A DNA stretch of 64,000 nucleotides, from contig CAMGYJ010000004.1 in NCBI GenBank assembly GCA_946122785.1, positions 14,468,150-14,532,149 of the forward strand, in the 5' to 3' direction. Shown here piece after piece: positions 10,371 through 21,485 of the stretch. The position numbers and the translations under genes are program-made. The stretch is from Linum tenue. Lineage: Eukaryota; Streptophyta; Magnoliopsida; Malpighiales; Linaceae. Each line of letters opens with the position of its first letter. Position 1 is the first letter of the stretch. Below the pieces are notes generated by a model that saw only the letters and a list, made by a program, of their open reading frames with translations, did not search any database and was not told the DNA's origin.

Positions 10371-13300
10371 TGTAACATCCCAAACCAAACCAAATGAAAT
10401 AAATAAAATAAATTTATTCTCGATAATTATAAATTTACAATAGAAATTCTATGTCGTGGAATTTACGTCGTCAACGGAAAGGATGTAACTGGAAGCAATA
10501 ATAATAATTATTGTAATTGATTATTATGTGTGTACTTATATGTATATATGTTGAAATTAAAGAGAAAAGAAAAATAAAATAAAATAAAAAAGATGTTGGC
10601 AATAGGTTTTGAAACAATGACCTTTTGCCCGTTAACTAGCAGCTTAACGGCTCAGCTACAAGGTTGTTAATGCAAAGGACTCTCCGACTTAATTAAATAC
10701 ATGGTTGCGTCCCTATTGTATACAACCAGCCAACAGTCTTGACACATCGTCGAACAATTCCAGGACATGGCGAGCTATGGATTTCAAGCGGCGACCGGCT
10801 TTGGGAGGTGGAAGGCACTCTCTTCAAACCTGAAAGTTAGAAGGAGGCCTTCCAGCAGGGATTTAATGCTGGTGCAGCGGATAGGAGTGAGAGAGAGGGA
10901 GGTTGAACGTACGGTAGTTTAAAGCTCCCTTCTCCTCGTCGATTTTGACATCCACAAGTAGAAGGAAAGAAAAGAGTGAGAGAAAGGAAACCAGAGGGAA
11001 CTAACGGCGTTTAAAGGTCAGGGGTAGGCCACCGAACGCCCAGAAACCCTTTGATGGAGCTGAAATCATGTTTGGAGATCGTTAGAGCGCATCGGAGCTT
11101 CATCGAAATAATCCCGCCCTCGACGTCGGCATCGTCAACTGCCACGATAATTCCGAAACTTTACACCGATGCGTAGAGCTCGTCTCCAGGAACATCACGG
11201 AGTCGACGGAATCGAATTCTGAGCTCAAACGAGGGAGAAACGAGGTTCGAAAGTTGTGCGTATAACGGTACGATTTACAAGTTCTGGAACTGTTCCACAC
11301 AGTTCGAAAATATAGAGTACTGTTATGTAATTTGTCGTACTAATTAGTAATCGGCTCGCAGTTTCTTAGTTTGACGTCCAAACGACAAACCGTTTGCGCC
11401 TACACGACCGTGGGATCGAGGAGAATTTTATAGAGTCCATCTCTGGAATTTTAGAACTTAATTCCCGACTTGGAATCGGCTAAATTAAGGTGTGTGGGGA
11501 TTAAGAGGACTTTAATTATTGCATCGATTATTTATGCTTGATATACATGCTTGGGTGGATGGATTACTGTGGGTGATAACTTATTTGTTGATATGATGAT
11601 TTGGTGATTATTCTTGATTGTTATGGATTTTACGGTGTAAATATCGGTATTTGACAAGTTTCACCGTAAAAATGAATAGTTGGGTTTATTGAGTTTAAAA
11701 TCATCTAAGAGATTTTTATTTGTCTAAAATGATGTTGGGTCAGATTGAGCAGAAGATTTCACTTGAAATTGGTTTCTGGATTAAAAACTGCATAACGATG
11801 AATTTTAAGAAAAGCTCGGTAAAAACGTGTTTTATTTATCTTTAAGATTTTGATCACTTTAAAATGGTTAGTGTGGATTGTTAAATGAGTTTTGGTCTGG
11901 AAAGGGTAAATTAGACAGTGGGGGAGTTTTTATCTTTAAAATGGTAAAAACGAGCTTAATATGAGATTTGCGGTAAAGTCCGAGTTTAATATTATTTTCA
12001 TGGTTTTGAGCTATTGAAAAATATAAAAACTGGACAGACCTGTTTTAGGATGGTAACTGGAGGTTCTTGTATTTTTGGGAGATTTTCGGATTTACCATTT
12101 TGTTGGAATTTAAGTTACCGTAAAATAATGGTTAATACGAGATTTTTGATATTTTAATGTCTAAATTGATTTTTATGACCAGAACTAGATTAAATAAATT
12201 TTTGTGTCAATAAATTCAGTTACATGAATTTTGTGAGGATTTTAATGAAGGAAAGTGAATTTTGTGTTAATGATATTTTTAACCGCAACCGGGTTATTTA
12301 TAATTATTTGCGTTGGCGCTATTTCATGAAATTGTTGATGAATTTTGGATGAGGAATGGTGACATGGTACTACTGAGTAGCTTTACTGGAGAATGAAATG
12401 ATTTATGTGATTCGGTATTGGATGATGAAATAGTTGATTTTTTTTAAACGTCGAGTTGATAATCGACGGAAAATATATATATGGACTGGTCAATCCGTGA
12501 GACTACATCGATTACGGATTGATTGTGATGGATGAGAAAAATGGAAATAGTTTGATTCGTGATCATATTAATTCACGTAGATATAGAAAGGGCTTGCACT
12601 TACCCTCACCCCTTGAGAGTGGGTAGATTTAGCTCGCTTATGCGATTGAGTGTTGTTGTTGCATGAGCACCACGGATGAGTGTTGTGGTTAAAAACCACG
12701 GATTGAGTGTTTTGGTTGCATGAGCACCACGGATGATGATTTGCTCGAGAAAGGGTAAGTGTATGGTGACCTTGGCGCCATTAATAATTAATCGGAATTT
12801 TCATATCATGCATTGATTATGTGTTCGTGAAATTATGTGATTATCTTATTTGGATAAATTGATTTGGTGATGATGAGTTGGTGGATTCGATATATTGATC
12901 GATGATTTATATATATAATGAATTAAGATGGCATCTAGAGTACTAAATTATGATTGATTATGACGTTTGATTAGCTGATTGCGGTCCAAAAATTAGGTCG
13001 TGGGAAAGATCCACACACACAGCTTAGTTACTGACCCACTTCTGTTCAGTTTCTTACAGGTTCGAATGATTTGAGAGAAACTCTGGCACTGCACAATGAT
13101 CGATGGAGGATTGATTTTGAAGTTTTCCCAGATTTTGAAATAACTCTCATTTATCTTGTATGAGTCGATGATTTGGGTATTGCATAGTAGATAGTACCAT
13201 AATGAGCATAGTAGTGAATGCCACTCTGATTTGGTTTACCTAAATTAGATGTACTAGATTGAGTTGATGTTTGGAATATGATGAGAAATTTGAGAATTGA

Positions 13301-13442
13301 TTGTTGTGATTTTAAATCAAAATAATGTAGGTATATATATTACTAGTGGTAAATAGTCGAGTTTTTGTGTAACCCCAATAGAGATTCCGCTGTGCGGGTG
13401 AACCATTGGTTTAACCCATGAGTTTAATGGTGGGGTGTTACA
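10371..13442 (+). repeat. 5' LTR (3,072 bp) of the LARD-like element
   Basis: It begins TGTAACATCC and ends GTGTTACA. Compared with the 3' LTR it lacks a short duplication of the AAATGAAATAAATAAAATAA block near the start and a segment near 10735. It has an extra ~30 bp near 11945-11975 that the 3' LTR lost. Confidence 0.92.
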
Positions 13443-13444
13443 GG

Positions 13445-13456
13445 TGTTATCAGAGC
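13445..13456 (+). other. Primer-binding site (initiator tRNA-Met type)
   Basis: TGTTATCAGAGC lies 2 bp after the 5' LTR. It matches the plant initiator-Met primer site TGGTATCAGAGC at 11 of 12 positions. Confidence 0.8.
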
Positions 13457-15288
13457 TGGTTTGTTTTCTGCACTATGGGTATGTTACTTTCGCTCTTGAG
13501 GACTGATCACCCTCAAGAGGGAAGGGAGTACTCCATATCTGTACTTGCACTAAACCTACCAGGAATTGAGACCAATGATTGGTTGCATAGTAATAGTCAA
13601 AGTTAGTTGCATAGGGTCAAAAGAATTTCAATTATTTTGAAAAGAATTTCAATTATTTTGAAAAGAATTTCAAAAAAAGGTATGATTTGAAAGAGCTTGT
13701 GGAAATGAGTTGCAGGAACTCATTTCTAGTCGAAAAGTGAAATATTTTCCTCTTGAAATTGATCGATCAGTGCAAAAGTGCCTCCTCTCGTTTAACGAGA
13801 TGGAACTTCCTAGATTAAGGAATTAAGAGTTATCAGAGTTGAACGAAACATCTGTAGACCCTAAGGGGATTGCGGATGGAATAACGGAATCCTGATTCCA
13901 TTTTAACACGACTAGATAAAGTAAGAAATCCACAAGGGAATTCGATGTCCTGAGACGGGGGGACAAAAAAAAGTGGGAATAGTGACTGTCAATGAGAATG
14001 TCGGACACCTCAATTTTTACCTCCAGACTTAATTTCTCATATGAGAAATGAGTACGAGGATAACTAATGTCACCTAGTATGAAGTGGAAGGTGGTAAGTG
14101 ATGATCGACCACTGGAAATGTGGGATCTTGCTGAATGAACTGGCATGAAGGATGAACGCCCGAATGTCGAACTTGCTCCCTAGAGTTGACCCGAAGTCAA
14201 GGTCATCAATGGTGAATGTTAGACGGGGGGAAGTACATACGTGAACCTTCCGAGGATAATACTTTCCTGATGTGGTCTTAGTTATGTAAAAATATATACT
14301 TGGTAGAAGGATACTACCAAGGGTAACCATGACGATAGGGGGAGAGAGGAAAAAGTTACGAACATCTCGGGGAATGAGATACCTTAAACCAACGGATTAG
14401 TTGGTTGAACAAATATTAGTCTCCCCAGCGGCTTAGTCACAAGCTCACTGCCCTATTTTTTTATAGCTTATAGCAGAAGTAAGGAGTGTGCAAGTCTAGT
14501 TTTACGGATTCATACGATTATCATACGTCTTTTTCCCACTTCTCCTTTTTCCTTTAACACGCTAGTGCCCGAATCTCGTTTATCCTATCTTTGATACTTC
14601 CTTAACGCTAGCTTTAAAGGAAATGTAGCGTGCTTAGCTTGTTCCACAATTACCTGGTTCTGCATGTATTCCCTAACCTAATACCCGCTACTAAGGCTTT
14701 AGTGAAAATAGCTAAATCGTCAGTAACACTAACACGGAGAGTTGCCTAGGAAGGGTATCTTTAATAGGATATCCAACTGGGAAAGGACAATCATTTTGGT
14801 CTAGGAATAATCATTGAGGGGTGTACCCGATTGAATAAGAGAAATCTTGAGGATTGAATTCCCCAAAGAAAGCCAAAAGAGGGGGAGATTGCAAGTTGAG
14901 GAACCATGGATATAAAGATAAGCAAAAAGATGGTTAGGATTCGAAATCTAGCGTCGGTGGAACTCGAGCCCTCAACGTCCCAGGCGAGGGCAAAGAGTCG
15001 TACCACTCCGACCGCGTTCCCTTTTGGTATAAATATACCAAGCTCACTCTGTATTATTGTGACAAATCAACCTAGGAATCCAATGATACCACTTGTTAGG
15101 GTGGAAGAAAAAGTTGTCAATTGTGAGCCAAGGTGATATAAAGGTGGGAAGGTGGAACCCAACTACCCAAGCTGACTCCGATGAACTCCTACAAAGGTTG
15201 GTACAGAAATTTTGAAGGCGGTAAATTTATCATTACCTTAGTCCTCGTAATTGAGCCTTAGGAGGATTTCGGGGACGAAATCCATTTA

Positions 15289-15300
15289 AGAGGGGGAGAG
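15289..15300 (+). other. Polypurine tract
   Basis: AAGAGGGGGAGAG lies directly before the 3' LTR start, the expected plus-strand priming site. Confidence 0.85.
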
Positions 15301-15301
15301 T

Positions 15302-18300
15302 TGTAACATCCCAAACCAAACCAAACCAAATGAAATAAATAAAATAAATTTAAATGAAATAAATAAAATAAATTTATTCTCGATAATTATAAATTTACAA
15401 TCGAAATTCTATGTCTTGGAATTTACGTCGTCAACGGAAAAGGATGTAACTGGAAGCAAAATTAATAATTATTATGTGTGTACTTATATGTATATATGTT
15501 GAAATTAAAGAGAAAAGAAAAATAAAATTAAAAAAAGATGTTGGCAACAGGTTTTGAAACAATGACTTGTTGCCCATTAACTAGCAGGTTAACAGCTCAG
15601 CTACAAGGTTGTTAATGCAAAGGACTCTCCGACTTAATTAAATACATGGTTGCATCCCTGTTGTATACAACCAGCCAGCCAAAACTTTAACGTCGTCGTT
15701 TCAATTAAAGAGCCAGCAGTCTTGACACATCGTCGAACAATTCCAGGACGTGGCGAGCTATGGATTTCAAGCGGCGGCCGGCTTTGGGAGGTGGAAGGCA
15801 CTCTCTTCAAACCTGCAAGTTAGAAGGCGGCCTTCCAGCAGGGATTTAATGCTGGTGCAGCGGATAGGAGTGAGAGAGAGGGAGGTTGAACGTACGGTAG
15901 TTTAAAGCTCCCTTCTCCTCGTCAATTTTGACATCCGCAAGTAGAAGGAAAGAAAGAAATGAGTGAGAGAAAGGAAACCAGAGGGAACTAACGGCGTTTA
16001 AAGGTCAGGGGTAGGCCACCGAACGCCCAGAAACCCTTTGATGGAGCTGAAATCATGTTTGGAGATCGTTAGAGCGCATCGGAGCTTCATCGAAATAATC
16101 CCGCCCTCGACATAGGCATCGTCAACTGCCACGATAATTCCGAAACTTTACACCGATGCGTAGAGCTCGTCTCCAGGAACATCACGGAGTCGACGGAATC
16201 GAATTCTGAGCTCAAACGAGGGAGAAACGAGGTTCCAAAGTTGTGCGTATAATGGTACGATTTACAAGTTCTGGAACTGTTCAAGATAGTTCAAAAATAT
16301 AGAGTACTGTTATGTAATTTGTCGTACTAATTATAATTGGCTCGCAGTTTCTTCGTTTGACGTCCAAACGACAAGCCGTTTGCGCCTAGACGACCGTGGG
16401 AACAAGGAGAATTTTATAGAGTCCATCTCTGGAATTTTAGAACTTAATTCCCGACTTGGAATCGGCTAAATTAAGGTGTGTGGGGATTAAGAGGACCTTA
16501 ATTATTGCATCGATTATTTATGCTTGATATACATATTTGGGTGGATGGATTACTTACTGATAACTTATTTGTTGATATGATGATTTGGTGATTATTCTTG
16601 ATTGTTATGGATTTTACGGTGTAAATATCGGTATTTGACAAGTTTCACCGTAAAAATGAATAGTTGGGTTTATTGAGTTTAAAACTGATCTAAGATATTT
16701 TTATTTGTCTAAAATGATGTTGGGTCAGATTGAGCAGAAGATTTCACTTGAAATTGGTTTCCGGATTAAAAACTGCATAACGATGAATTTTAAGAAAAGC
16801 TCGGTAAAAACGTGTTTTATTTATCTTTAAGATTTTGATCACTTTAAAATGGTTAGTGTGGATTGTTAAATGAGTTTTGGTCTGGAAAGGGTAAATTAGA
16901 CAGTGGGTGGAGTTTTTATCTTAAAAATGGTAAAGACCGAGTTTAATATTATTTTCATGGTTTTGAGCTATTGAAAAATATAAAAACTGGACAGACCTGT
17001 TTTAGGATGGTAAATAGAGGTTCTTGTATTTTTGGGAGATTTTCGGATTTACCGTTTTGTTGGAATTTAAGTTACCGTAAAATAATGGATAATACGAGAT
17101 TTTCGATATTTTATTGTCTATATTGATTTTTATGACCAGAACTAGATTAAATAAATTTTTGTGTCAATAAATTCAGTTACATGAATTTTGTGAGTATTTT
17201 AATGAAGGAAAGTGAATTTTGTGTTAAGGATATTTTTAACCGCAGCCGGGTTATTTATAATTATTTGCGTTGGCGCTATTTCGTGAAATTGTTGATGAAT
17301 TTTGGATTAGGAATGGTGACATGGTACTGCTGAGTAGCTTTATTGGAGAATGAAATGATTTATGTGATTCGGTATTGGATGATGAAATAGTTGATTTTTT
17401 TTAAACGTCGAGTTGATAATCGACGGAAAATATATATATGGACTGGTCAATCCGTGAGACTACATCGATTACGGACTGATTGTGATGGATGAGAAAAATG
17501 GAAATAGTTTGATTCGTGATCATATTAATTCACGTAGATATAGAAAGGGCATGCACTTACCCTCACCCCTTGAGAGTGGGTAGATTTAGCTCGCTTATGC
17601 GATTGAGTGTTGTTGTTGCATGAGCACCACGGATGAGTGTTGTGGTTAAAAACCACGGATTGAGTGTTTTGGTTGCATGAGCACCACGGATGATGATTTG
17701 CTCGAGCGAGGGTAAGTATATGGTGACCTTGGCGCCATTAATAATTAATCGGAATTTTCATATCATGCATTGATTATGTGTTCGTGAAATTATGTGATTA
17801 TCTTATTTGGATAAATTGATTTGGTGATGATGAGTTGGTGGATTCGATATATTGATCGATGATTTATATATATATAATGAATTAAGATGGCATCTAGAGT
17901 ACTAAATTATGATTGATTATGACGTTTGATTAGCTGATTGCGGTCCCAAAATTAGGTCGTGGGAAAGATCCACACACACAGCTTAGTTGCTGACCCACTT
18001 ATGTTCAGTTTCTTACAGGTTCGAATGATTTGAGAGAAACTCTGGCACTGCACAATGATCGATGGAGGATTGATTTTGATGTTTTCCCGTATTTTGAAAT
18101 AACTCTCATTTATGTTGTATGAGTCGATGATTTGGGTATTGCATAGTAGATAGTACCGTAATGAGCATAGTATTGAATGACACTCTGATTTGGTTTACCT
18201 AAATTAAATGAACTAGATCGAGTTGATGTTTGGAATATGATGAGAAATTGGAGAATTGATTGTTGTGATTTTGGATCAAAATAATGTAGGTATATATATT

Positions 18301-18401
18301 ACTAGTGGTAAATAGTCGAGTTTTTGTGTAACCCCAATAGAGATTCCGCTGTGCGGGTGAACCATTGGTTCAACCCATGAATTTTATGGTGGGGTGTTAC
18401 A
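15302..18401 (+). repeat. 3' LTR (3,100 bp) of the LARD-like element
   Basis: Direct repeat of 10371-13442 with scattered substitutions and a few indels; high identity by eye. It ends GGGGTGTTACA at 18401, followed by TTATA. Confidence 0.92.
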
Positions 18402-19799
18402 TTATAGGCATAAACTGAAGAGGAATTACTTCAACAAGAAGAATAATTATGAAAGTCGTCTGAAAAATAAGCCTAAATCAGTGATTGGAAGTATCTTGTT
18501 AATTTATGGAGTGATCAACCATTTCAGGTTCCATCACATATTCTTATTCACTAGAATAATTTATATAAACTTGTTATATTATTGTTTTCACGTACTTTTC
18601 CATCACACCGTTTGTAAATGATGTAGGAAAGGAGCTTGATAAACAAAAGGAACAGATCGAAGCGTTCAATACCACCTTACACTGAAACGAAAAGTTTTGC
18701 ACGACTTCGATATCAAATTGTATTATATATGTTTCCTCATACAAATTAATTTATTATATAGCTTACTAAAATGAAAAACTAAAAATAATTTCTATTTTAG
18801 AAAAAGAGAAGTGGGGCTACACCTTCTCGTGTGGATGTTTGGATTGAATCGCGCAAGAGAAAGAAAGGAAAAGCTCTAGATTCTGATTCACATATTGCCC
18901 TTGGAAGTGAACTCCATAAACACATCAAGCTTGAAAACATACTCATTTCGTTTAGATTTAAATTATTATTTTAATCTCACAAATTTTTGTTCTCATTGCA
19001 GTCTCAACTTGATCAGTTAAAAAAACAACGTGTTGAAGGGCATATTTCTATTAATGATGAAGAAATGTTTGAAAAGGTTCTTGGACCAGATAAGAAGGGT
19101 TATGTGCGTGCTTATGAACCTGGGAAAGGAGTCACTGAATATTTTGGGATTAAGCCATCAAAAGCTGAACTTACAAAGCAAGTGGAAGCTGCTAGAAGGG
19201 AAGCCAAGGAACAGGTTGAAGAAGCCAAGAAGGAAGCTAATGAACAAGTACATCAAATTACCAAAGAAGTTGAAAAACAAATGGCTGAGATGAACCGAAA
19301 ATGGGAAGAAAAGTTTCAGGTGTTACTTGCTGGAAGGGAACCTCCACTTTCACAAAACATGTCCGATGAAGAAGTAAGTCACCAATTTGATATTAGCTAT
19401 GAGTTTCCTTTTTTAACGTTGTTAACTATGTAGTTGTATATATATATTAATATGATCTTGTCTCATATGCTACTCGAATCTCGTCTTTCCAATTGAAGAG
19501 TTTAATACATTTTCTCTTTTTTTGCAGGTTATGGAAAATACATAATTATCTCCAAGATTTGAAGAATTATTTTTTCTTTCTGGAGACAACTACTTTTATT
19601 TTAGTAGAACTCTGTTAAGGATTGTCATTCTATTTTGGAGGCCATCTTTGTTGGATTTTTTTTTGTGAGAATATTTGTTGGATATTTAATAATATGATTT
19701 ATTATGTTAAATTTGGCAGCATTATTTAATACGCTATATATTATCAAAATAATTTGTGGATCCACAAAAAAAAAAGAATAAAATGAGTATTTGAGCGAC

Positions 19800-20762
19800 A
19801 ATTGTGATTTGCATATTATAGCCACGGTTTATCATACCGAAGCCAACAACCAAATTTTTACTGAAATAATTTTTTACAAAAGCATAATGTAAAATTAGCT
19901 ACTGTTACAAAGCAATTTAGACATAAAGTTCCCCCATAGCTAGATGTAAAATATTTAGCCACAATCATATTTTGTAGCGAAAATTTAAAGTATCTAGTCA
20001 CAAAATTATTTGTGGCAAAATTATGAATGATTGAGCCACGATTGTTATTACATGAAGCAAGTGAACAAGCGATATGGCTATAGAATTATTTGTGGCAAAC
20101 AATGTGTTCACTTTTAGCCACAACACGTCTCTCCGAAACTATTTAAACCTTTTGTCATGATGCTTTATATTAGTAGCAAGAACTTTGATTTTTTTTTTTT
20201 TTTTGACGAATAAGAACTTTGATATTATAGTTACAAAATGATTCGTAGCAAAAGAATAAATATTCTAGCCATAAAAAAGTATTTAAAGCTATAGCCTATA
20301 TCTTTAGCCACATTTTTTTTCGTAGTAAGAAATAGAATTTTCTAGTTACAAGAATATTTGTGGCAAATCAACAACTAAAAGAGCCACGAGAAATCTTGTC
20401 TGAAACTATATATATCTCGTACTTTATGGCAAGAAACATATTTTGACAAATCCCAAATGAAACTATTTGTGGCAAATTATTAGATAAAGCCATGCATTAT
20501 AGTCTTTATAGCTAAATATATTGATGGTTCTGCTACTTATAATAACTTTTGTAGCAAGAACATATCGCATTTTTACCTATGTTATATGTAGTTTATAGTT
20601 AAAACAATTAGTTTTAGCCATGTAAGTGACAAAATACGTAGCTAACCTTTAACTGCGGCACTTTTAACCACACAAGCTACAAGGCGAATTATTTATAGCT
20701 ATATGATATAGCTACAAAATAGTTAGTTTAAGCCATGAAAAAAATCATGACTGCATGTGTGT
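19800..20762. repeat. CACTA subterminal repeats
   Basis: Many copies in both orientations of a short motif around TAGCCAC / GTGGCAAA, often joined as TAGTCACAAAATTATTTGTG. Clustered inverted and direct short motifs next to the terminus are characteristic of CACTA elements, where the TNPA-like protein binds. Confidence 0.8.
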
Positions 20763-20774
20763 TTTCTTGTAGTG
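20763..20774 (+). repeat. CACTA 3' terminal inverted repeat
   Basis: TTTCTTGTAGTG, the exact complement of CACTACAAGAAA. The 3-bp target duplication would be CGA (20775-20777); its partner was not found. Confidence 0.85.
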
Positions 20775-21480
20775 CGAATCCGGAATCCAAATCCATAACT
20801 AAATCATTAAAAATGCGATCGGAACATGATTAATCATCTTCCTCTTCTGAATCTAGAGTCTTCACCATTAGATTTTTCGTCATTAGAGTCAATAGGGGAG
20901 TTGGGGTTCAGATTGGGGTAGACACCATCACTAGCGGGGGCTTTGTCTGTGATTTTCAAATTGGTGTTGACCGGAAGCAGGGGCGAGGGCTGGCGGCGAT
21001 AGAGCTAGCGGGTGCGAAGTAGATCCTCGATGCCATCATCATCGTTCCTCAAAGTCGCATCACCGTCGTTGATGCCCTTTCGCTCGCACCATCGCCGTCA
21101 TGGTCTGTTTCAATCGATCTGCACCTGCCCTACCTCTAACTCCACCATCGACCGGGAATGAGACGACATAGTAAGCATCCCCGAGAGAAGAACGATGATT
21201 TTGACGGGTTTCAGATTGCAAGGTTGTGATGACACTTCCTACTCTGCCGCACCGCCGCCGTCTACTGCGATTAGGGATATTTGGAAGGCCAACGAGTTCA
21301 ACACGTATTGGCGGCAGATTTTATTTTGGGGGTGGGAGTGGTAGATAGTGGCGGATTTGATGTTGGTGGAGGGAGTGGGCAGTGGTGGCGGATTGATGTC
21401 GACACTGGGAGTGGGTTGTGGTGGAGGATTCGATGTCGGTGGTGGCAATGGGAGTGGGCGGAGGGGAGAAGTTGGGGCAG
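20775..21480. other. Intergenic DNA with GTGG-rich simple sequence
   Basis: About 20830-21240 contains scattered coding-like codons on the minus strand (a possible acidic tail, LDSEEEDD, near 20830-20860) but no gene I recognise. About 21330-21470 is a GTGG/GGAGTGGG simple-sequence tract that yields artefactual Gly- or Pro-rich frames. Confidence 0.5.
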
Positions 21481-21485
21481 AAGGG

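Larger units (their letters stand above)
13443..15301 (+). other. Non-coding interior of the LARD-like element
   Basis: 1,859 bp between the LTRs. Short frames on both strands (such as 13823-14146 on the minus strand) show no retroviral-type motif. About 13625-13675 holds a short tandem AAAGAATTTCAATTATTTTG repeat. The last 60 bp resemble the 3' interior of Tekay-type elements (GGATTTCGGGGACGAAATCC). Confidence 0.75.
10371..18401 (+). mobile_element. Non-autonomous Ty3/gypsy-type LTR retrotransposon (LARD-like)
   Basis: Two near-identical direct repeats of about 3.1 kb (10371-13442 and 15302-18401) both start TGTAACATCCC and end GGGGTGTTACA. They flank a 1.86 kb interior with a primer-binding site after the left LTR and a purine tract before the right one. 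Target duplication is TAATA (10366-10370) against TTATA (18402-18406), with one mutation. The interior has only short scattered frames and none of gag, protease, RT, RNase H or integrase. The element therefore depends on proteins from elsewhere, presumably a Del/Tekay-like chromovirus (inferred from the 3' interior text). Confidence 0.9.
9373..19545 (+). pseudogene. Second CACTA gene (PB1-like + Transposase_24 class), split by an LTR element
   Basis: Accessory CACTA protein, probably binding subterminal repeats. Exons as read: 9373-9807 (PB1-like part, IRYHYGGHF then LEDDDDVLSML, acidic tail), 9935-10179 (RGPTRCIRIIRLEEGNK), 10292-10370, 18402 onward (YRHKLKRNYF), 18801-about 18910 (GATPSRVDVWIESRKRKKG), 19002-19373 (EMFEKVLGPDKKGYVRAYEPG then an E/K-rich coiled coil) and 19528-19545 (TAA). 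An LTR retrotransposon of 8,031 bp sits between the third and fourth pieces. Removing it with one target copy gives R-D-Y-R-H in frame. Other damage: an in-frame TAA at 10126 and a 1-bp loss near 18482, where the expected D-W-K-Y-L-V-N-L-W continues in another frame. Confidence 0.8.
3386..20774 (+). mobile_element. Decayed CACTA (En/Spm) DNA transposon with nested LTR insertions
   Basis: Three signals define it: a TNP2-type transposase relic (3386-6187), a second gene of the Transposase_24 class (9373-19545), and a 3' terminus reading TTTCTTGTAGTG at 20763-20774, the complement of a canonical CACTACAAGAAA end. The terminus is preceded by about 950 bp of TNPA-site-like subterminal repeats. The reported start is only the first transposase codon; the true 5' terminus was not found and may lie upstream of the window or be deleted. 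A reverse-strand LTR (about 6265-9148) and a full LTR element (10371-18401) are nested inside. Confidence 0.85.

Noticed and set aside
13823..14330. Overlapping minus-strand frames of about 86-107 codons in the LARD-like interior.
   Set aside because: No gag or pol motif and opposite to the element's sense; probably chance frames.
10371..18401. Two near-identical 3 kb blocks could be a segmental duplication.
   Set aside because: TGTAAC...GTTACA ends, primer site, purine tract and a target duplication make them LTRs of one element.
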